41,862 nucleotides of DNA, from positions 1 through 41,862 of the forward strand of contig JAPHTA010000185.1 of assembly GCA_026196475.1 (NCBI GenBank), read 5' to 3'. The stretch is from Sedimenticola sp. (GTDB taxonomy: Bacteria > Pseudomonadota > Gammaproteobacteria > Chromatiales > Chromatiaceae). This document shows positions 1 to 8,143 of this stretch, piece after piece; within the stretch, counting starts at the first letter, position 1, and every line of letters begins with the position of its first letter. Below the pieces are notes generated by a model. That model made no database searches. It saw only the letters and a program-made list of their open reading frames with translations, and was not told where the DNA came from. Made by a program: the position numbers and the translations under genes.

Positions 1-10
1 ATTCTGAAAA

Positions 11-28
11 GAAACACCTTTGTGTTTC
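11..28. other. 7-bp perfect hairpin
   Basis: GAAACAC and GTGTTTC form a perfect 7-bp stem around the loop CTTT. A 10-bp palindrome (GATCTAGATC, 31-40) follows directly. No T-run follows on the + strand, so this may be the end of a gene to the left or part of the promoter region of the gene at 92. The role is not determined. Confidence 0.4.
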
Positions 29-91
29 GGGATCTAGATCAAAATGCTATATTTTACGTTAGAGAAAAAGAGGACAGGAGTTCCAAAAATC

Positions 92-385
92 ATGAAACCA
101 TTCACCGCGCTAATGCTGGTTGCCGCTCTCTCCTCGACACCCGCGCTCTCATCAGCCGACGTACTCCTGATTGACGCCATCGAGGAGGCACCCGTAAACA
201 GCAGCGAGGGCCTGCCAAGACCTCGACCCGGGCAGACCATGGACAGTGTCCGTGCCAGCTTCGGCGTTCCCGAACAGGAGCTGCCCTGGGTTGGCGAACC
301 CCCCATCACCCGCTGGATCTACCCCGGCTTCACCGTCTATTTCGAGCACGAATTCGTCATTAACACCGTGGTCCACCGTCAATAA
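92..385 (+). CDS. Small secreted protein, BamE/SmpA-like
   Basis: A 97-residue protein. Residues 1-20 form a typical Sec signal peptide (MKPF, a hydrophobic stretch ending near SSA), so the mature product should be periplasmic. There is no lipobox cysteine. The mature part reads GQTMDSVRASFGVP, then PPITRWIYPGF and VYFEHEFVINTVV. This resembles the short BamE/SmpA-like fold, in which G-x-T-x-x-x-V-x-x-x-F-G-x-P opens the domain; the family assignment is inference. The start at 92 is preferred over an upstream in-frame ATG at 44 because GGAG (77-80) precedes it and the signal peptide then begins at residue 1. The gene ends 45 bases before aguA on the same strand. The precise role is unknown. 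Confidence 0.7.
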   Translation: MKPFTALMLVAALSSTPALSSADVLLIDAIEEAPVNSSEGLPRPRPGQTMDSVRASFGVPEQELPWVGEPPITRWIYPGFTVYFEHEFVINTVVHRQ

Positions 386-430
386 CGGGAAATCCGGTCC
401 GCCATATCGGCGCCTGCAGGTAACACGTCC

Positions 431-1498
431 TTGAACACCACCCCAACGCTCCCGGCCGAATGGGCTGACCAGTCCGCCGTCATGCTGACCTGGCCTCACC
501 CGGGTAGCGACTGGGATGATCAGCTGGAAGAGGTCGAGCAGCTCTACCTGGAGATCAGTCACCACATCACCCGTCGCCAGGCACTCCTGGTGGTCTGTCA
601 CAGCGAGTCCCACTACCGACGCACCGCCGACAGGATGAAGGCCGCGAAGATCCGTGGAGAGCGGGTCCACTTCGCCATTGCACCCTCAAACGACAGCTGG
701 GCAAGAGACCACGGACCTCTTACCGTGCTCGGGCCTGGAGGTCCACAGCTGCTGGACTTCCAGTTCAACGGATGGGGAGCCAAGTACCCCTACGAACTGG
801 ACAACCTGATCAGCCCGACCCTGTTCAAGAGCGGTATCTTCGGAAACACCACCGGGCGCTCGGTTGCCCTGGTACTGGAGGGTGGCGCCCTGGAAACCGA
901 TGGCCAGGGAACCCTGCTGGCAACCCGCAGCTCCATTCTCGACAAGCGGCGCAACCCGGCCCTGAACCAGCAGCAGGTGGAGTCCCAGCTCGCCTCCCAG
1001 CTCGGTTTCAGGCGTTTTCTATGGCTGGCGCACGGCCATCTGAGCGGCGATGACACCGACGGACATATCGATACCCTGGTACGCTTCGCCGATCCGGCCA
1101 CCCTGATTCATGTCACGGCACAGCCCGACGATCCGGATTTTCCAGAGCTGGAGGCGATGGTCAGCGAACTGAAGGCATTTCGCCAGGCCGATGGAGAACC
1201 CTATCGACTGCTCGCCCTTCCTCCACCTCCCGCCTGCCTTGGAGACAACGGGGAACGTCTGCCCGCCAGCTACGCCAATTTCCTGATTATCAACGACGCG
1301 GTTTTGTTGCCGGTCTACGGCGGGCCCGGCGATGCACAGGCGCAGGAGGTCCTGCAACAGGCCTTTCCCGGTCGCGAGATCATACCGGTAAACTGCCTTC
1401 CCCTGATCCGGCAACACGGCAGCCTCCACTGCATTACCATGCAGTTTCCCGCCCAGCTCCGCCTGCACAGGAGCGAGTCCGTCAGGGCGGCTGGATGA
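431..1498 (+). CDS. aguA: Agmatine deiminase
   Basis: A 355-residue cytoplasmic enzyme of the agmatine deiminase/PPAD family. It hydrolyses agmatine to N-carbamoylputrescine and ammonia. The N-terminus LPAEWADQSAVMLTWPH is characteristic. The guanidine-modifying active-site elements are present: NDSWARDHGP at 87-96, DGHID at 210-214 with the catalytic His212, and the nucleophile Cys334 in GSLHC. LEGGALETDG is also typical. The length fits the family (about 350). The start is TTG at 431, because the conserved N-terminal block would be lost from the ATG at 482. Position 79 bases upstream of aguB makes this the first of two steps from agmatine to putrescine. A peptidyl-arginine deiminase role is unlikely given this neighbour. 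Confidence 0.93.
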   Translation: MNTTPTLPAEWADQSAVMLTWPHPGSDWDDQLEEVEQLYLEISHHITRRQALLVVCHSESHYRRTADRMKAAKIRGERVHFAIAPSNDSWARDHGPLTVLGPGGPQLLDFQFNGWGAKYPYELDNLISPTLFKSGIFGNTTGRSVALVLEGGALETDGQGTLLATRSSILDKRRNPALNQQQVESQLASQLGFRRFLWLAHGHLSGDDTDGHIDTLVRFADPATLIHVTAQPDDPDFPELEAMVSELKAFRQADGEPYRLLALPPPPACLGDNGERLPASYANFLIINDAVLLPVYGGPGDAQAQEVLQQAFPGREIIPVNCLPLIRQHGSLHCITMQFPAQLRLHRSESVRAAG

Positions 1499-1577
1499 CG
1501 CTTGAGCCAAGCACTACAATCCTGTTAAATCGAGTCCATCTCCCCCTTTCCACCAAGTAGCGCCCGGGTATATAACC

Positions 1578-2483
1578 ATGCCGTCAAGCAACCCGTCATC
1601 GATCAAGCTGGCCCTGATCCAGCACTCCTGCAATGAGCAGAGAGAACAGAACCTGAAACTGATTGAACAGCGATTGCGCAGTGCCGCCGACCAGGGGGCG
1701 GAGCTGGTTCTGCTGCAGGAACTGCACAACAGCCGTTACTTCTGCCAGACCGAAGAGACCCGTTTTTTCGACCTTGCAGAGAGCATTCCAGGTCCCTCCA
1801 CGGAGCTTTTCAGCGCCCTGGCTGCCGAACTGGAGCTGGTGATCGTAACCTCCCTGTTTGAAAAACGGGCAGCGGGCATCTACCACAATACTGCTGTGGT
1901 GTTCGATGCCGATGGCCGGCTGGCGGGGAAGTACCGCAAGATGCATATCCCGGACGATCCCGGTTTTTACGAAAAGTTCTACTTCACCCCTGGCGACCTG
2001 GGTTTCACCCCGATCGACACCCGGGTGGGACGCCTTGGCGTCCTGGTATGCTGGGACCAGTGGTACCCCGAGGCGGCCCGTCTTATGACCCTGGCCGGGG
2101 CCGAGCTGCTACTCTACCCCACGGCAATAGGCTGGGACCCGGCTGATGACCCGGCCGAGCAGCAGCGTCAGCTGGATGCCTGGACAACGGTACAACGGGG
2201 CCATGCAGTAGCCAACGGGCTGCCGCTGGCGGCCTGCAACCGGACTGGAACAGAGCCTGATCCGAGCCGGCAGACAGAGGGGATTCACTTCTGGGGACGC
2301 TCCTTCATCTGCGGACCACAGGGGGAGATGCTTGCCCGGGCCGGCGAAGATGAAGAGATCCTGCTGGCGGATATCGACCTGCGGAGGGGTGAAGCGGTGC
2401 GTCGTATCTGGCCATTTCTCAGGGATCGCAGGATCGAGGCATTCGGTGACCTGAAGCGCCGCTATATTGACCAGGAGTCCTGA
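1578..2483 (+). CDS. aguB: N-carbamoylputrescine amidase
   Basis: A 301-residue member of the nitrilase/carbon-nitrogen hydrolase superfamily. It converts N-carbamoylputrescine to putrescine, CO2 and ammonia, completing the route begun by AguA just upstream. The Glu-Lys-Cys triad is visible: Glu48 in LQELH, Lys121 in KYRKMHIPDD, and Cys158 in LVCWDQWYPEAAR. The blocks FYEKFYFTPGD and ELLLYPTAIGW are typical of plant-type and bacterial AguB. Length is normal. The ATG at 1578 has only a weak ribosome site, so translation may depend on the upstream gene. No arginine decarboxylase or agmatine transporter is in the window, so the source of agmatine is not shown. Confidence 0.93.
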   Translation: MPSSNPSSIKLALIQHSCNEQREQNLKLIEQRLRSAADQGAELVLLQELHNSRYFCQTEETRFFDLAESIPGPSTELFSALAAELELVIVTSLFEKRAAGIYHNTAVVFDADGRLAGKYRKMHIPDDPGFYEKFYFTPGDLGFTPIDTRVGRLGVLVCWDQWYPEAARLMTLAGAELLLYPTAIGWDPADDPAEQQRQLDAWTTVQRGHAVANGLPLAACNRTGTEPDPSRQTEGIHFWGRSFICGPQGEMLARAGEDEEILLADIDLRRGEAVRRIWPFLRDRRIEAFGDLKRRYIDQES

Positions 2484-2496
2484 ATCGCAGGGTAAA

Positions 2497-2512
2497 CCGT
2501 CCCTGGTGACGG
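2497..2512. terminator. Short hairpin between convergent genes
   Basis: CCGTC and GACGG form a 5-bp stem with a 6-base loop, 14 bases past aguB and before the convergent gene ending at 2541. AAA flanks both sides but there is no long T-run. It is a weak candidate for a two-way terminator. Confidence 0.3.
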
Positions 2513-2540
2513 AAACTTCTCCGGGGTCCGGATGGAGGGG

Positions 2541-2831
2541 TTACTCCTTCCCTTTCTTGTCGCGGCCAGCGGTCAGGTCAAAGGGTACCACGGTGGATGA
2601 GGGCTGCTGATCCGTGTAATAGGGTTTTGGCGCCGTTTCACCAGCCGCCTCCCCCAGTTCACGCTCGCGGGCGGTAATCAGCCCCAGGCAGACCCGGATA
2701 TCCTGAATCGTTGTCTCGCTCAACGGATGCTGCATGCCAGGGGGCGGCGTGGTATCCCGGATAACCGAAGTTAATACCTTGCGCATGGCCTGCAGGATCT
2801 CGCGATCCTTCTCGATATCGGTAGTGATAAT
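2541..2831 (-). CDS. Small conserved-looking protein downstream of prkB-like gene
   Basis: I do not recognise the family. The first ATG is at 2786 and gives 81 residues. However, the frame is open upstream to the stop of the prkB-like gene and reads like natural protein (TTDIEKDREILQAM before the ATG). A strong GGAGGAGG (2843-2836) lies just before 2831. Initiation at ATT (2831) or ATC (2828) would give 95-96 residues, and ATT overlaps the upstream stop by one base (TGATT), as TGATG does in coupled genes. The protein is hydrophilic. It has an N-terminal helix (EKDREILQAMRKVL), a central PPPGMQHPLSETTIQDIR and ITARERELGEAAGE segment, and a basic tail. No signal peptide or membrane helix is seen. 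Tight linkage suggests it works with the PRK-like protein. Confidence 0.65.
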   Translation of the reverse strand: MITTDIEKDREILQAMRKVLTSVIRDTTPPPGMQHPLSETTIQDIRVCLGLITARERELGEAAGETAPKPYYTDQQPSSTVVPFDLTAGRDKKGKE

Positions 2832-3709
2832 CAGGCCTCCTCCGGTTGTAGACGCCGTTCCATCATGGCATGTACCAGCGGGTTCAACAACTGTTCCATG
2901 GCGAACTCCATCTTGCCTCCGGGAACCACCAGGCAGTTACGTCGTGACATGAAGGCGCCGGGTATTCGTTTCAGCAGGTAGGCAAAATCGTGCTCTTTCG
3001 GCTCCTTGAAACTGATCACTACCATGCTCTCGTCACTCTCCGGCAGATCGCGCGCCTCGAATGGATTCGAGGTGTCCACCAGCGGAATACGCTGGAAATT
3101 GATGTCCGTGTTGGTGAACTGGGGGGTGATGTAATGAACGTAATCGTGCAGGCGATGCTGAATAACCGACCGGACCTCGTCCAGGGTATAGCCCCGGTTA
3201 CGGATGTCGGTATGGATCTTCTGAATCCACTCCAGGTTGACGATTGGTGCAACCCCCAGTACCAGGTCGGCATAGCGGGCAAGGTCCGCATCATCACCGC
3301 TGTAGGCACCGTGCAACCCCTGGTAGACCAGAAGGTCGAGCCCCTCGGGTAGCGGCTCCCAGGGTGTAAAGGTACCCACCGGCTGTGAGAACGCCTGCGC
3401 CTGCTCCTCGGTGTGCAGGTAGTGCCGGTAGCGTCCGCTCCCCTTCTCGGAGAATTCCCTGAACAGTTTCTCCAGGAGGTCAAGCCGGTTCCCTTCCGGA
3501 CCGAAGTGGCTGAGAAAGTGCCCATCGGCGCAGGCCTGTTCCACCTGTCGTGCCATCTCGTCCCGCTCGTAGCGGTGGAAGGCACTGCCATCGATCACCA
3601 GGTGGTTGATCTTCTCCCGCCAGGCGATATGACTGAAGACGTCACTCACCTTGGCCGAGCCGGAGCCGGAGGATCCGGTGATCACAATGATGGGATGTTT
3701 ACTGGACAT
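2831..3709 (-). CDS. PrkB-type phosphoribulokinase homologue with altered active site
   Basis: A 292-residue protein that aligns along its whole length with class I phosphoribulokinases, most closely the E. coli PrkB type (HFLSHFGPEGN, YLHTEEQA, VGTFTPWEPLPE, IVNLEWIQKI, YITPQFTNTDINFQR, VDTSNPF, LVVPGGKM). The expected function is ATP-dependent phosphorylation of ribulose 5-phosphate. Three active-site features are changed. The P-loop reads GSSGSGSAKV instead of GSSGAGTTT. The catalytic Asp of EGDSFHR is Ser42 (DGSAFHR). The Walker-B-like Glu of YEGLHG is Gln130 (YQGLHG). The HR pair (45-46) is kept. I infer low or no PRK activity, so it may be a regulatory pseudoenzyme or act on another substrate. 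The start at 3709 fits the family; a longer ORF from ATG 3757 adds 16 unsupported residues. It is followed without a gap by the small gene ending at 2541. Confidence 0.85.
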   Translation of the reverse strand: MSSKHPIIVITGSSGSGSAKVSDVFSHIAWREKINHLVIDGSAFHRYERDEMARQVEQACADGHFLSHFGPEGNRLDLLEKLFREFSEKGSGRYRHYLHTEEQAQAFSQPVGTFTPWEPLPEGLDLLVYQGLHGAYSGDDADLARYADLVLGVAPIVNLEWIQKIHTDIRNRGYTLDEVRSVIQHRLHDYVHYITPQFTNTDINFQRIPLVDTSNPFEARDLPESDESMVVISFKEPKEHDFAYLLKRIPGAFMSRRNCLVVPGGKMEFAMEQLLNPLVHAMMERRLQPEEA

Positions 3710-3836
3710 GGCCGCAACCGTAATACAACCCCAATACCGTTGCAATCGAAGCAGCATTCAATTTTTCTTATAGAACCTGCGGCCCATCCTTATAAGTATC
3801 ATCCTGTTTTACCTGAAATTTTCTGAATTCAACCGG

Positions 3837-5309
3837 TTATTCAAGTCGCCCCAGGGTGGCCACGAGAAGATCCCAGAAGCGTTGTACGGAAACGATGTGC
3901 AAACGCTCATCCGGCGAATGCGGATTACGGATGGTGGGTCCCAGGGAGGCCATTTCCAGAGCGGGGTAACGACTCCCGATGACACCGCACTCAAGCCCGG
4001 CGTGAATCGCGCCGGTCCGCAGTGACGTACCGAAAAGAGCCCTGTAGGCATCTCCCAGCAGGTACAACAGGCGGGAATCCGGGTTCGGCTGCCAACCTGG
4101 ATAGTGACCGTCAATCCGGCTCTCCGCCCCGGCAAGCCGGAACAGCGAGCGAAGCTCCGCACAGAGTGCATCCCGCGCGCTGTCCAGCGAGCTGCGCACC
4201 AGGCACCGGATCTCCATACGCCCTTCGGCTATCCGCACCACCGATAGATTGGTCGAGGTCTCCACCAGGTCCGGCATGTCGGCGCTCATCCGCTGCACAC
4301 CACTGGGGCAGGCGTTGATGGCGTCCAGCAGCCGCCCCTGCAGAGTCTCCGGAAGGAGCGCGCCAGCCACCTCCCCTGCCCTCAGGGAGATCTTCATCTC
4401 CGGCTCGGTTGTGGAATACTCGTGACGGATCTGTCCGGCGAGTCTTTCGATCAGCGAATTGAAGCGGGGGACAAGTTCCCGCTCCAGCATCACTCTGGCA
4501 ACCGCCTCCCGTGGAATCGCGTTGCGCATGTTGCCCCCACTGAATTCGCCCAGGCGGAACGCCACCTGTTCCCCGGCCAGGTTCAGCAGCCGTGCCAGAA
4601 GCCGGTTGGCATTGCCCCTTCCCCGATGGATATCAAGGCCGGAGTGTCCGCCGGACAGCCCTCCGACTTCCAGGATCAGTGTCTCTAGCTCCGGGGCGGG
4701 TGATTGCGGCTCGTAGTCCAGTTCGCTGGTCACGTTGGCACCGCCTGCACAACCTATACAGACCAGCCCCTCCTCCTCGGAATCGAGATTAAGAAGGATT
4801 TCACCGCGCAGAAGATCCGGGGACAAGCCCTTGGCGCCGGTCATGCCATCCTCCTCGTTGCTGGTGAACAACACCTCCAGCGGACCGTGTTTCAGTTTCT
4901 GCCCTTCCAGCACTGCCAATGCAGCCGCCACGCCGATACCGTTGTCGGCACCCAGGGTGGTGCCCGAGGCGGTGACCCAATCATGGTCGATACGGGCCTG
5001 GATCGGGTCACGGGTAAAATCGTGCCGGGTGCTGCTGTTCGCCTGCGGCACCATGTCCAGGTGTCCTTGCAGTATCACCCCCGGCGCCCCCTCCATCCCA
5101 GGTGAGGCCGATTTGCGAATCAGGATGTTGTCGTGAGGATCACGTATGAATTCAAGCGCCAGGGATTGTGCAATACTGATAACATGCTCTTGAATCGCCG
5201 CTTCGTGATGGGACGGCCGGGGAATCCGGGTGAGCTGCAGGAAGTGTTTCCAGACCGGCAGTGGCTTCAACCCGGCGATGGGGTTATTCGAGAGTGATAT
5301 GTCTTTCAC
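3837..5309 (-). CDS. pepD: Aminoacyl-histidine dipeptidase (peptidase D)
   Basis: A 490-residue di-zinc peptidase of family M20 (PepD/carnosinase-like). It cleaves Xaa-His and other dipeptides in the cytoplasm. Visible metal and catalytic residues are His83 and Asp85 (QGHLDMV), Asp122 (LGADNGIG), Glu152-Glu153 (TSNEEDGMTGA), Asp176 (LNLDSEEEG), and a C-terminal HAGLECG that carries the last His ligand. The N-terminal PLPVWKHFLQLTRIPRPSHHE is typical of PepD. Length matches E. coli PepD (about 485). The gene stands alone on the minus strand and is divergent from the DUF364 gene across 105 bases. The 5' sequence shows no clear operator. Confidence 0.93.
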   Translation of the reverse strand: MKDISLSNNPIAGLKPLPVWKHFLQLTRIPRPSHHEAAIQEHVISIAQSLALEFIRDPHDNILIRKSASPGMEGAPGVILQGHLDMVPQANSSTRHDFTRDPIQARIDHDWVTASGTTLGADNGIGVAAALAVLEGQKLKHGPLEVLFTSNEEDGMTGAKGLSPDLLRGEILLNLDSEEEGLVCIGCAGGANVTSELDYEPQSPAPELETLILEVGGLSGGHSGLDIHRGRGNANRLLARLLNLAGEQVAFRLGEFSGGNMRNAIPREAVARVMLERELVPRFNSLIERLAGQIRHEYSTTEPEMKISLRAGEVAGALLPETLQGRLLDAINACPSGVQRMSADMPDLVETSTNLSVVRIAEGRMEIRCLVRSSLDSARDALCAELRSLFRLAGAESRIDGHYPGWQPNPDSRLLYLLGDAYRALFGTSLRTGAIHAGLECGVIGSRYPALEMASLGPTIRNPHSPDERLHIVSVQRFWDLLVATLGRLE

Positions 5310-5414
5310 CTGCCTGGCTCCTGTATTTAGAAAATGTCGTCGGGCATTGATAAGCGGCTATCGGTTACCGGGCGCACGCACGGTTCCACTATTCCCGGTT
5401 TTCAGGAAGAGTAC

Positions 5415-6293
5415 ATGACATCCCTGTTATCTGAACAGCATGACCTGGTCCGCCTGATCGAGCGGCGATTGAGATTACCAGCGCTGGATTCAATCCTGCT
5501 ACCGCCGGAATCCCCCTCAGACGAGATGAAGGACAACTTCGGTTTTGTCCTGTTGCAAGACGGCAGCGTCGGACCCTTTTACACCAGCCTGGAGGGCACC
5601 AGGGAGTGGATCGAACAGCATCAGGAAGACTGGTCCGGCCAGTCGCCGTCCAGGCTCGCCCTGCAGATGGATGGCCTGCATATTCCCCGTAGCGCGGTGG
5701 CGCTGGGGGCATTCAATGCGATCAGCCAGCACCTGATGCACCGTTCAGGCTATGATCCCTCTCTTGTCGAGGGAAGGGCGGATAGCGAGCCGCAGGGTGA
5801 ACACATTGGTTTGGTCGGATTCTTCAGGCCGCTGATCGAGCGCTACCTGGCCAGGGGCTTGCGAGTTACCGTGATTGAAAAGAATCCGGCGCGGGTACCA
5901 CCGGAACTCGGGCTCTCGGTACACACCTCACCGGATGCGCTGGCCGATTGCGACTATGTCCTGTGCACCGCATCAACCCTGATCAACAACACCCTGGAGT
6001 CGATCATCCATTCTGTCAGGGAGCCCGGTGTGATCAACCTTATCGGGCCCAGTGCCAGTGGCCTGCCGGATGCGCTTTTCAGACGTGGTATCCGTTCCAG
6101 CGGGGGGATACTTTTTCACCAGCCGGACCAGCTGAAGGCGGCCCTGGCCAGCGGTGAAGCCTGGGGTAAAGCGGGTCAAAAGTACCAGCTGCACGTGACC
6201 GAGTACCCGGGTATAGATCTATTGCTGGAGCGAATCGACTCCAGGCAGGACAACACGACCAGCAACCAGGCCCAACCAGGCGACGGGTATTGA
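5415..6293 (+). CDS. DUF364 (putative heavy-metal chelation) domain protein
   Basis: A 292-residue protein. The C-terminal half matches the DUF364 Rossmann-like domain: IGLVGFFRPLIERYLARG, then VTVIEKNP, then CTASTLINNTLESI and INLIGPSASGLPDALFRRGI. The N-terminal half carries VGPFYTSLEGTREWI, reminiscent of the DUF4213 region usually found before it. Structural members of DUF364 are enolase-N-like plus Rossmann proteins, suspected to act on metal-chelating small molecules. No substrate can be named here. The ATG at 5415 follows AGGAAGAG at a good distance, so it is preferred to an in-frame ATG at 5334 that would extend the protein by 27 residues without family support. The only close neighbour on this strand is the universal stress gene. 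Confidence 0.75.
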   Translation: MTSLLSEQHDLVRLIERRLRLPALDSILLPPESPSDEMKDNFGFVLLQDGSVGPFYTSLEGTREWIEQHQEDWSGQSPSRLALQMDGLHIPRSAVALGAFNAISQHLMHRSGYDPSLVEGRADSEPQGEHIGLVGFFRPLIERYLARGLRVTVIEKNPARVPPELGLSVHTSPDALADCDYVLCTASTLINNTLESIIHSVREPGVINLIGPSASGLPDALFRRGIRSSGGILFHQPDQLKAALASGEAWGKAGQKYQLHVTEYPGIDLLLERIDSRQDNTTSNQAQPGDGY

Positions 6294-6351
6294 GCAGTCC
6301 ACCAGATCCGGCCTATGCTACCAAGTCAAACCCGAAACAGGAGATGAAACC

Positions 6352-7179
6352 ATGAGCAGTCGACAATCTGTCGGATACCACAGCATCGTGGCCGCCATAT
6401 CTCCGGACCAGGCGGGACAGCCAGCGGCAATACGCGCCGCCAACGTGGCGGCCAAACTGCAGAGCCAGGTAACCCTGGCCCATATAGCCAGTCTGTCCCA
6501 GCCCGCTAACGAATCACTCGGCACCGCGCGCCATCTGATGAACCGGCTCTCCACTGAGCACCCCGAGATCACGCTGCTGAAGAGCACCCGCGGCAACTGG
6601 CTGGACATGGTCCAGCTCTCGGACGAGGTCAGCGGCGACCTGATCGTGCTCGACACCCCGGTCCACGATCAACTGGTTCCCCTGTTGAGGGAGCATGAGG
6701 ATGACCACTGCGACCATGGTGAGTGCGACGTCCTGGTTATCGGCAGGCAGCAGTCGGAGGACGACGCCGCAACCGATTACGCCCACATACTGGTCGCCGC
6801 GGATCTTACGGACCAGGGGCTGATGACCCTATACAAGGCGGTACGAATGGCAAAGCGGTACACCGCCAGGCTGACCCTGCTGAACGTGGTCGAGCAGGGC
6901 CTGACCGACAGCGAGGAGGCGCTGCAGTCGGCCATTGAACTCCGACAGCGCGGACTGGAGGCCTGCACATCGGTTATTGAAGGGCTCAAGGTCGAAACCC
7001 GGGTGACAACCGCCGAAACCGGTGTCGATCAGGCCGTAGCCGACTATGCCGCCAGCCAGGACTGCGACCTCATCGTTATCGGGTCGCACAAGTTCAAGGG
7101 CCTGTGCGTGCTGCTCGGGAACACCACCGCCGGGGTGATTGGCGGGGCTGGTATAGACGCGTTGGTGGTACACGAATAG
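6352..7179 (+). CDS. Tandem universal stress protein (UspA family)
   Basis: A 275-residue cytoplasmic protein with two Usp domains. The first (about 1-130) is worn, with YHSIVAAIS, ANVAAKLQSQVTLAHI and GDLIVLDTP. The second (about 140-275) is better kept: YAHILVAADLTDQGLMTLYKAVRMAKR, then LTLLNVVE, DLIVIGSHKF and GLCVLLGNTTAGVIGGAGIDALVV. The G-x2-G-x9-G-[ST] ATP signature of UspA-FG types is recognisable only in part (GSHKFKGLCVLLGNTTAGV). The RBS AGGAG lies ahead of the ATG at 6352. Usp proteins of this kind are usually induced in stationary phase or under respiratory stress; the client is unknown. Confidence 0.85.
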   Translation: MSSRQSVGYHSIVAAISPDQAGQPAAIRAANVAAKLQSQVTLAHIASLSQPANESLGTARHLMNRLSTEHPEITLLKSTRGNWLDMVQLSDEVSGDLIVLDTPVHDQLVPLLREHEDDHCDHGECDVLVIGRQQSEDDAATDYAHILVAADLTDQGLMTLYKAVRMAKRYTARLTLLNVVEQGLTDSEEALQSAIELRQRGLEACTSVIEGLKVETRVTTAETGVDQAVADYAASQDCDLIVIGSHKFKGLCVLLGNTTAGVIGGAGIDALVVHE

Positions 7180-7225
7180 GATTTTACTGCTGTCAGTCGT
7201 TTTTACATCGAGTATCGTCGCATCC

Positions 7226-7411
7226 CGGGGGAGGCATCCTATGCGCTTGATTCAAAAGCGTGAAGATGCAACTGGAACACAACTTGCTGTCCCGTCTGTA
7301 CAGTTACCGCAGACGGTGGTCCGGTATGCGTTTCATCCCAACAATCCTGTTTTGCACGCTTTTGACAACCTCACTGCCCGGCTACTCCGGGGATTCGCTG
7401 GTGCCTGGTGA
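7226..7411 (+). other. Strong ribosome site and 56-codon ORF overlapping the transglycosylase start
   Basis: GGGGGAGG (7227-7234) sits six bases before an ATG at 7241 that opens a 56-residue frame ending at TGA 7409-7411. This frame differs from that of the lytic transglycosylase, whose 5' end it overlaps. The peptide (MRLIQKREDATGTQ at its start) has no recognisable features. It may be a leader ORF that couples translation, or chance. Confidence 0.3.
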
Positions 7412-8138
7412 AAATCTGCTTGAACAGGCGCTCCGTCATGAGCATGGTCGTGGTGTAAAACAGGATTTCCACAAGGCATTCAGACTCTACTGCCTGGCCG
7501 TGGAACAGGGCCACAGCGACGCCTACTACCACCTGGGCTGGATGTACTTCAACCAGCGCGGGGTGGAGCGGAATCCGGCACGCGCCGCCTGGTGGTTCGC
7601 CCTTGCTGCCGCTGCCGGGGATGATCATGCCGGAAGGATGCTGCAGCTGCTGGATGGCATTGAGCCCGCCCCGGACCGGGACTGCAGCCTGCTGAGCAAA
7701 GATGAGCCATCCCGGCAGGAGATCGAGTCCTGGGTACGGCGATGGGCACCCAGCTACGGCCTGGATCCGGCACTGGTACTGGCCGTGATCGCAGCGGAAT
7801 CGGCATTCGACCCCAGGGCACACTCCGGCAAGGACGCGCGGGGTCTGATGCAGTTGATTCCGGCAACCGCGAGACGCTTCGGCGTGCAGGAGATATGGGA
7901 TCCGGTGCAGAATATGCGTGGCGGAATGGCCTACCTGAAGTGGCTGCTGCAGCGCTTTGACGGGGAGGTAAAACTGGCCCTGGCCGCCTATAACGCGGGC
8001 GAGGGGGCGGTGGAGAATTACCAGGGTGTGCCACCCTATCGGGAGACGCGTAACTACGTGAAGCGAATCGCCCGCCTGTATCCCAGGCAACGACATCCGG
8101 TTGAAGAGGGCCCCCTGCTCAGCGCAGGCGGCTCCTGA
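7326..8138 (+). CDS. Secreted Sel1-repeat/SLT lytic transglycosylase
   Basis: From the ATG at 7326 the protein has 270 residues and begins with a Sec signal peptide (MRFIPTILFCTLLTTSL). Two Sel1-like helical repeats follow (AFRLYCLAVEQGHSDAYYHLGWMY and AAWWFALAAAAGDDHAGRM). The C-terminus is a Slt/MltE-type domain: VIAAESAFDPRAHSGKDARG with the catalytic Glu, then GLMQLIPATARRFGV, then LALAAYNAGEGAVENYQGVPPYRETRNYV. It should cleave murein between MurNAc and GlcNAc in the periplasm, leaving 1,6-anhydro ends. The frame is open to a GTG at 7260 (292 residues), but that start would put 22 charged residues ahead of the signal peptide. The Sel1 part probably mediates protein contacts. Confidence 0.88.
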   Translation: MRFIPTILFCTLLTTSLPGYSGDSLVPGENLLEQALRHEHGRGVKQDFHKAFRLYCLAVEQGHSDAYYHLGWMYFNQRGVERNPARAAWWFALAAAAGDDHAGRMLQLLDGIEPAPDRDCSLLSKDEPSRQEIESWVRRWAPSYGLDPALVLAVIAAESAFDPRAHSGKDARGLMQLIPATARRFGVQEIWDPVQNMRGGMAYLKWLLQRFDGEVKLALAAYNAGEGAVENYQGVPPYRETRNYVKRIARLYPRQRHPVEEGPLLSAGGS

Positions 8139-8143
8139 GCTGG

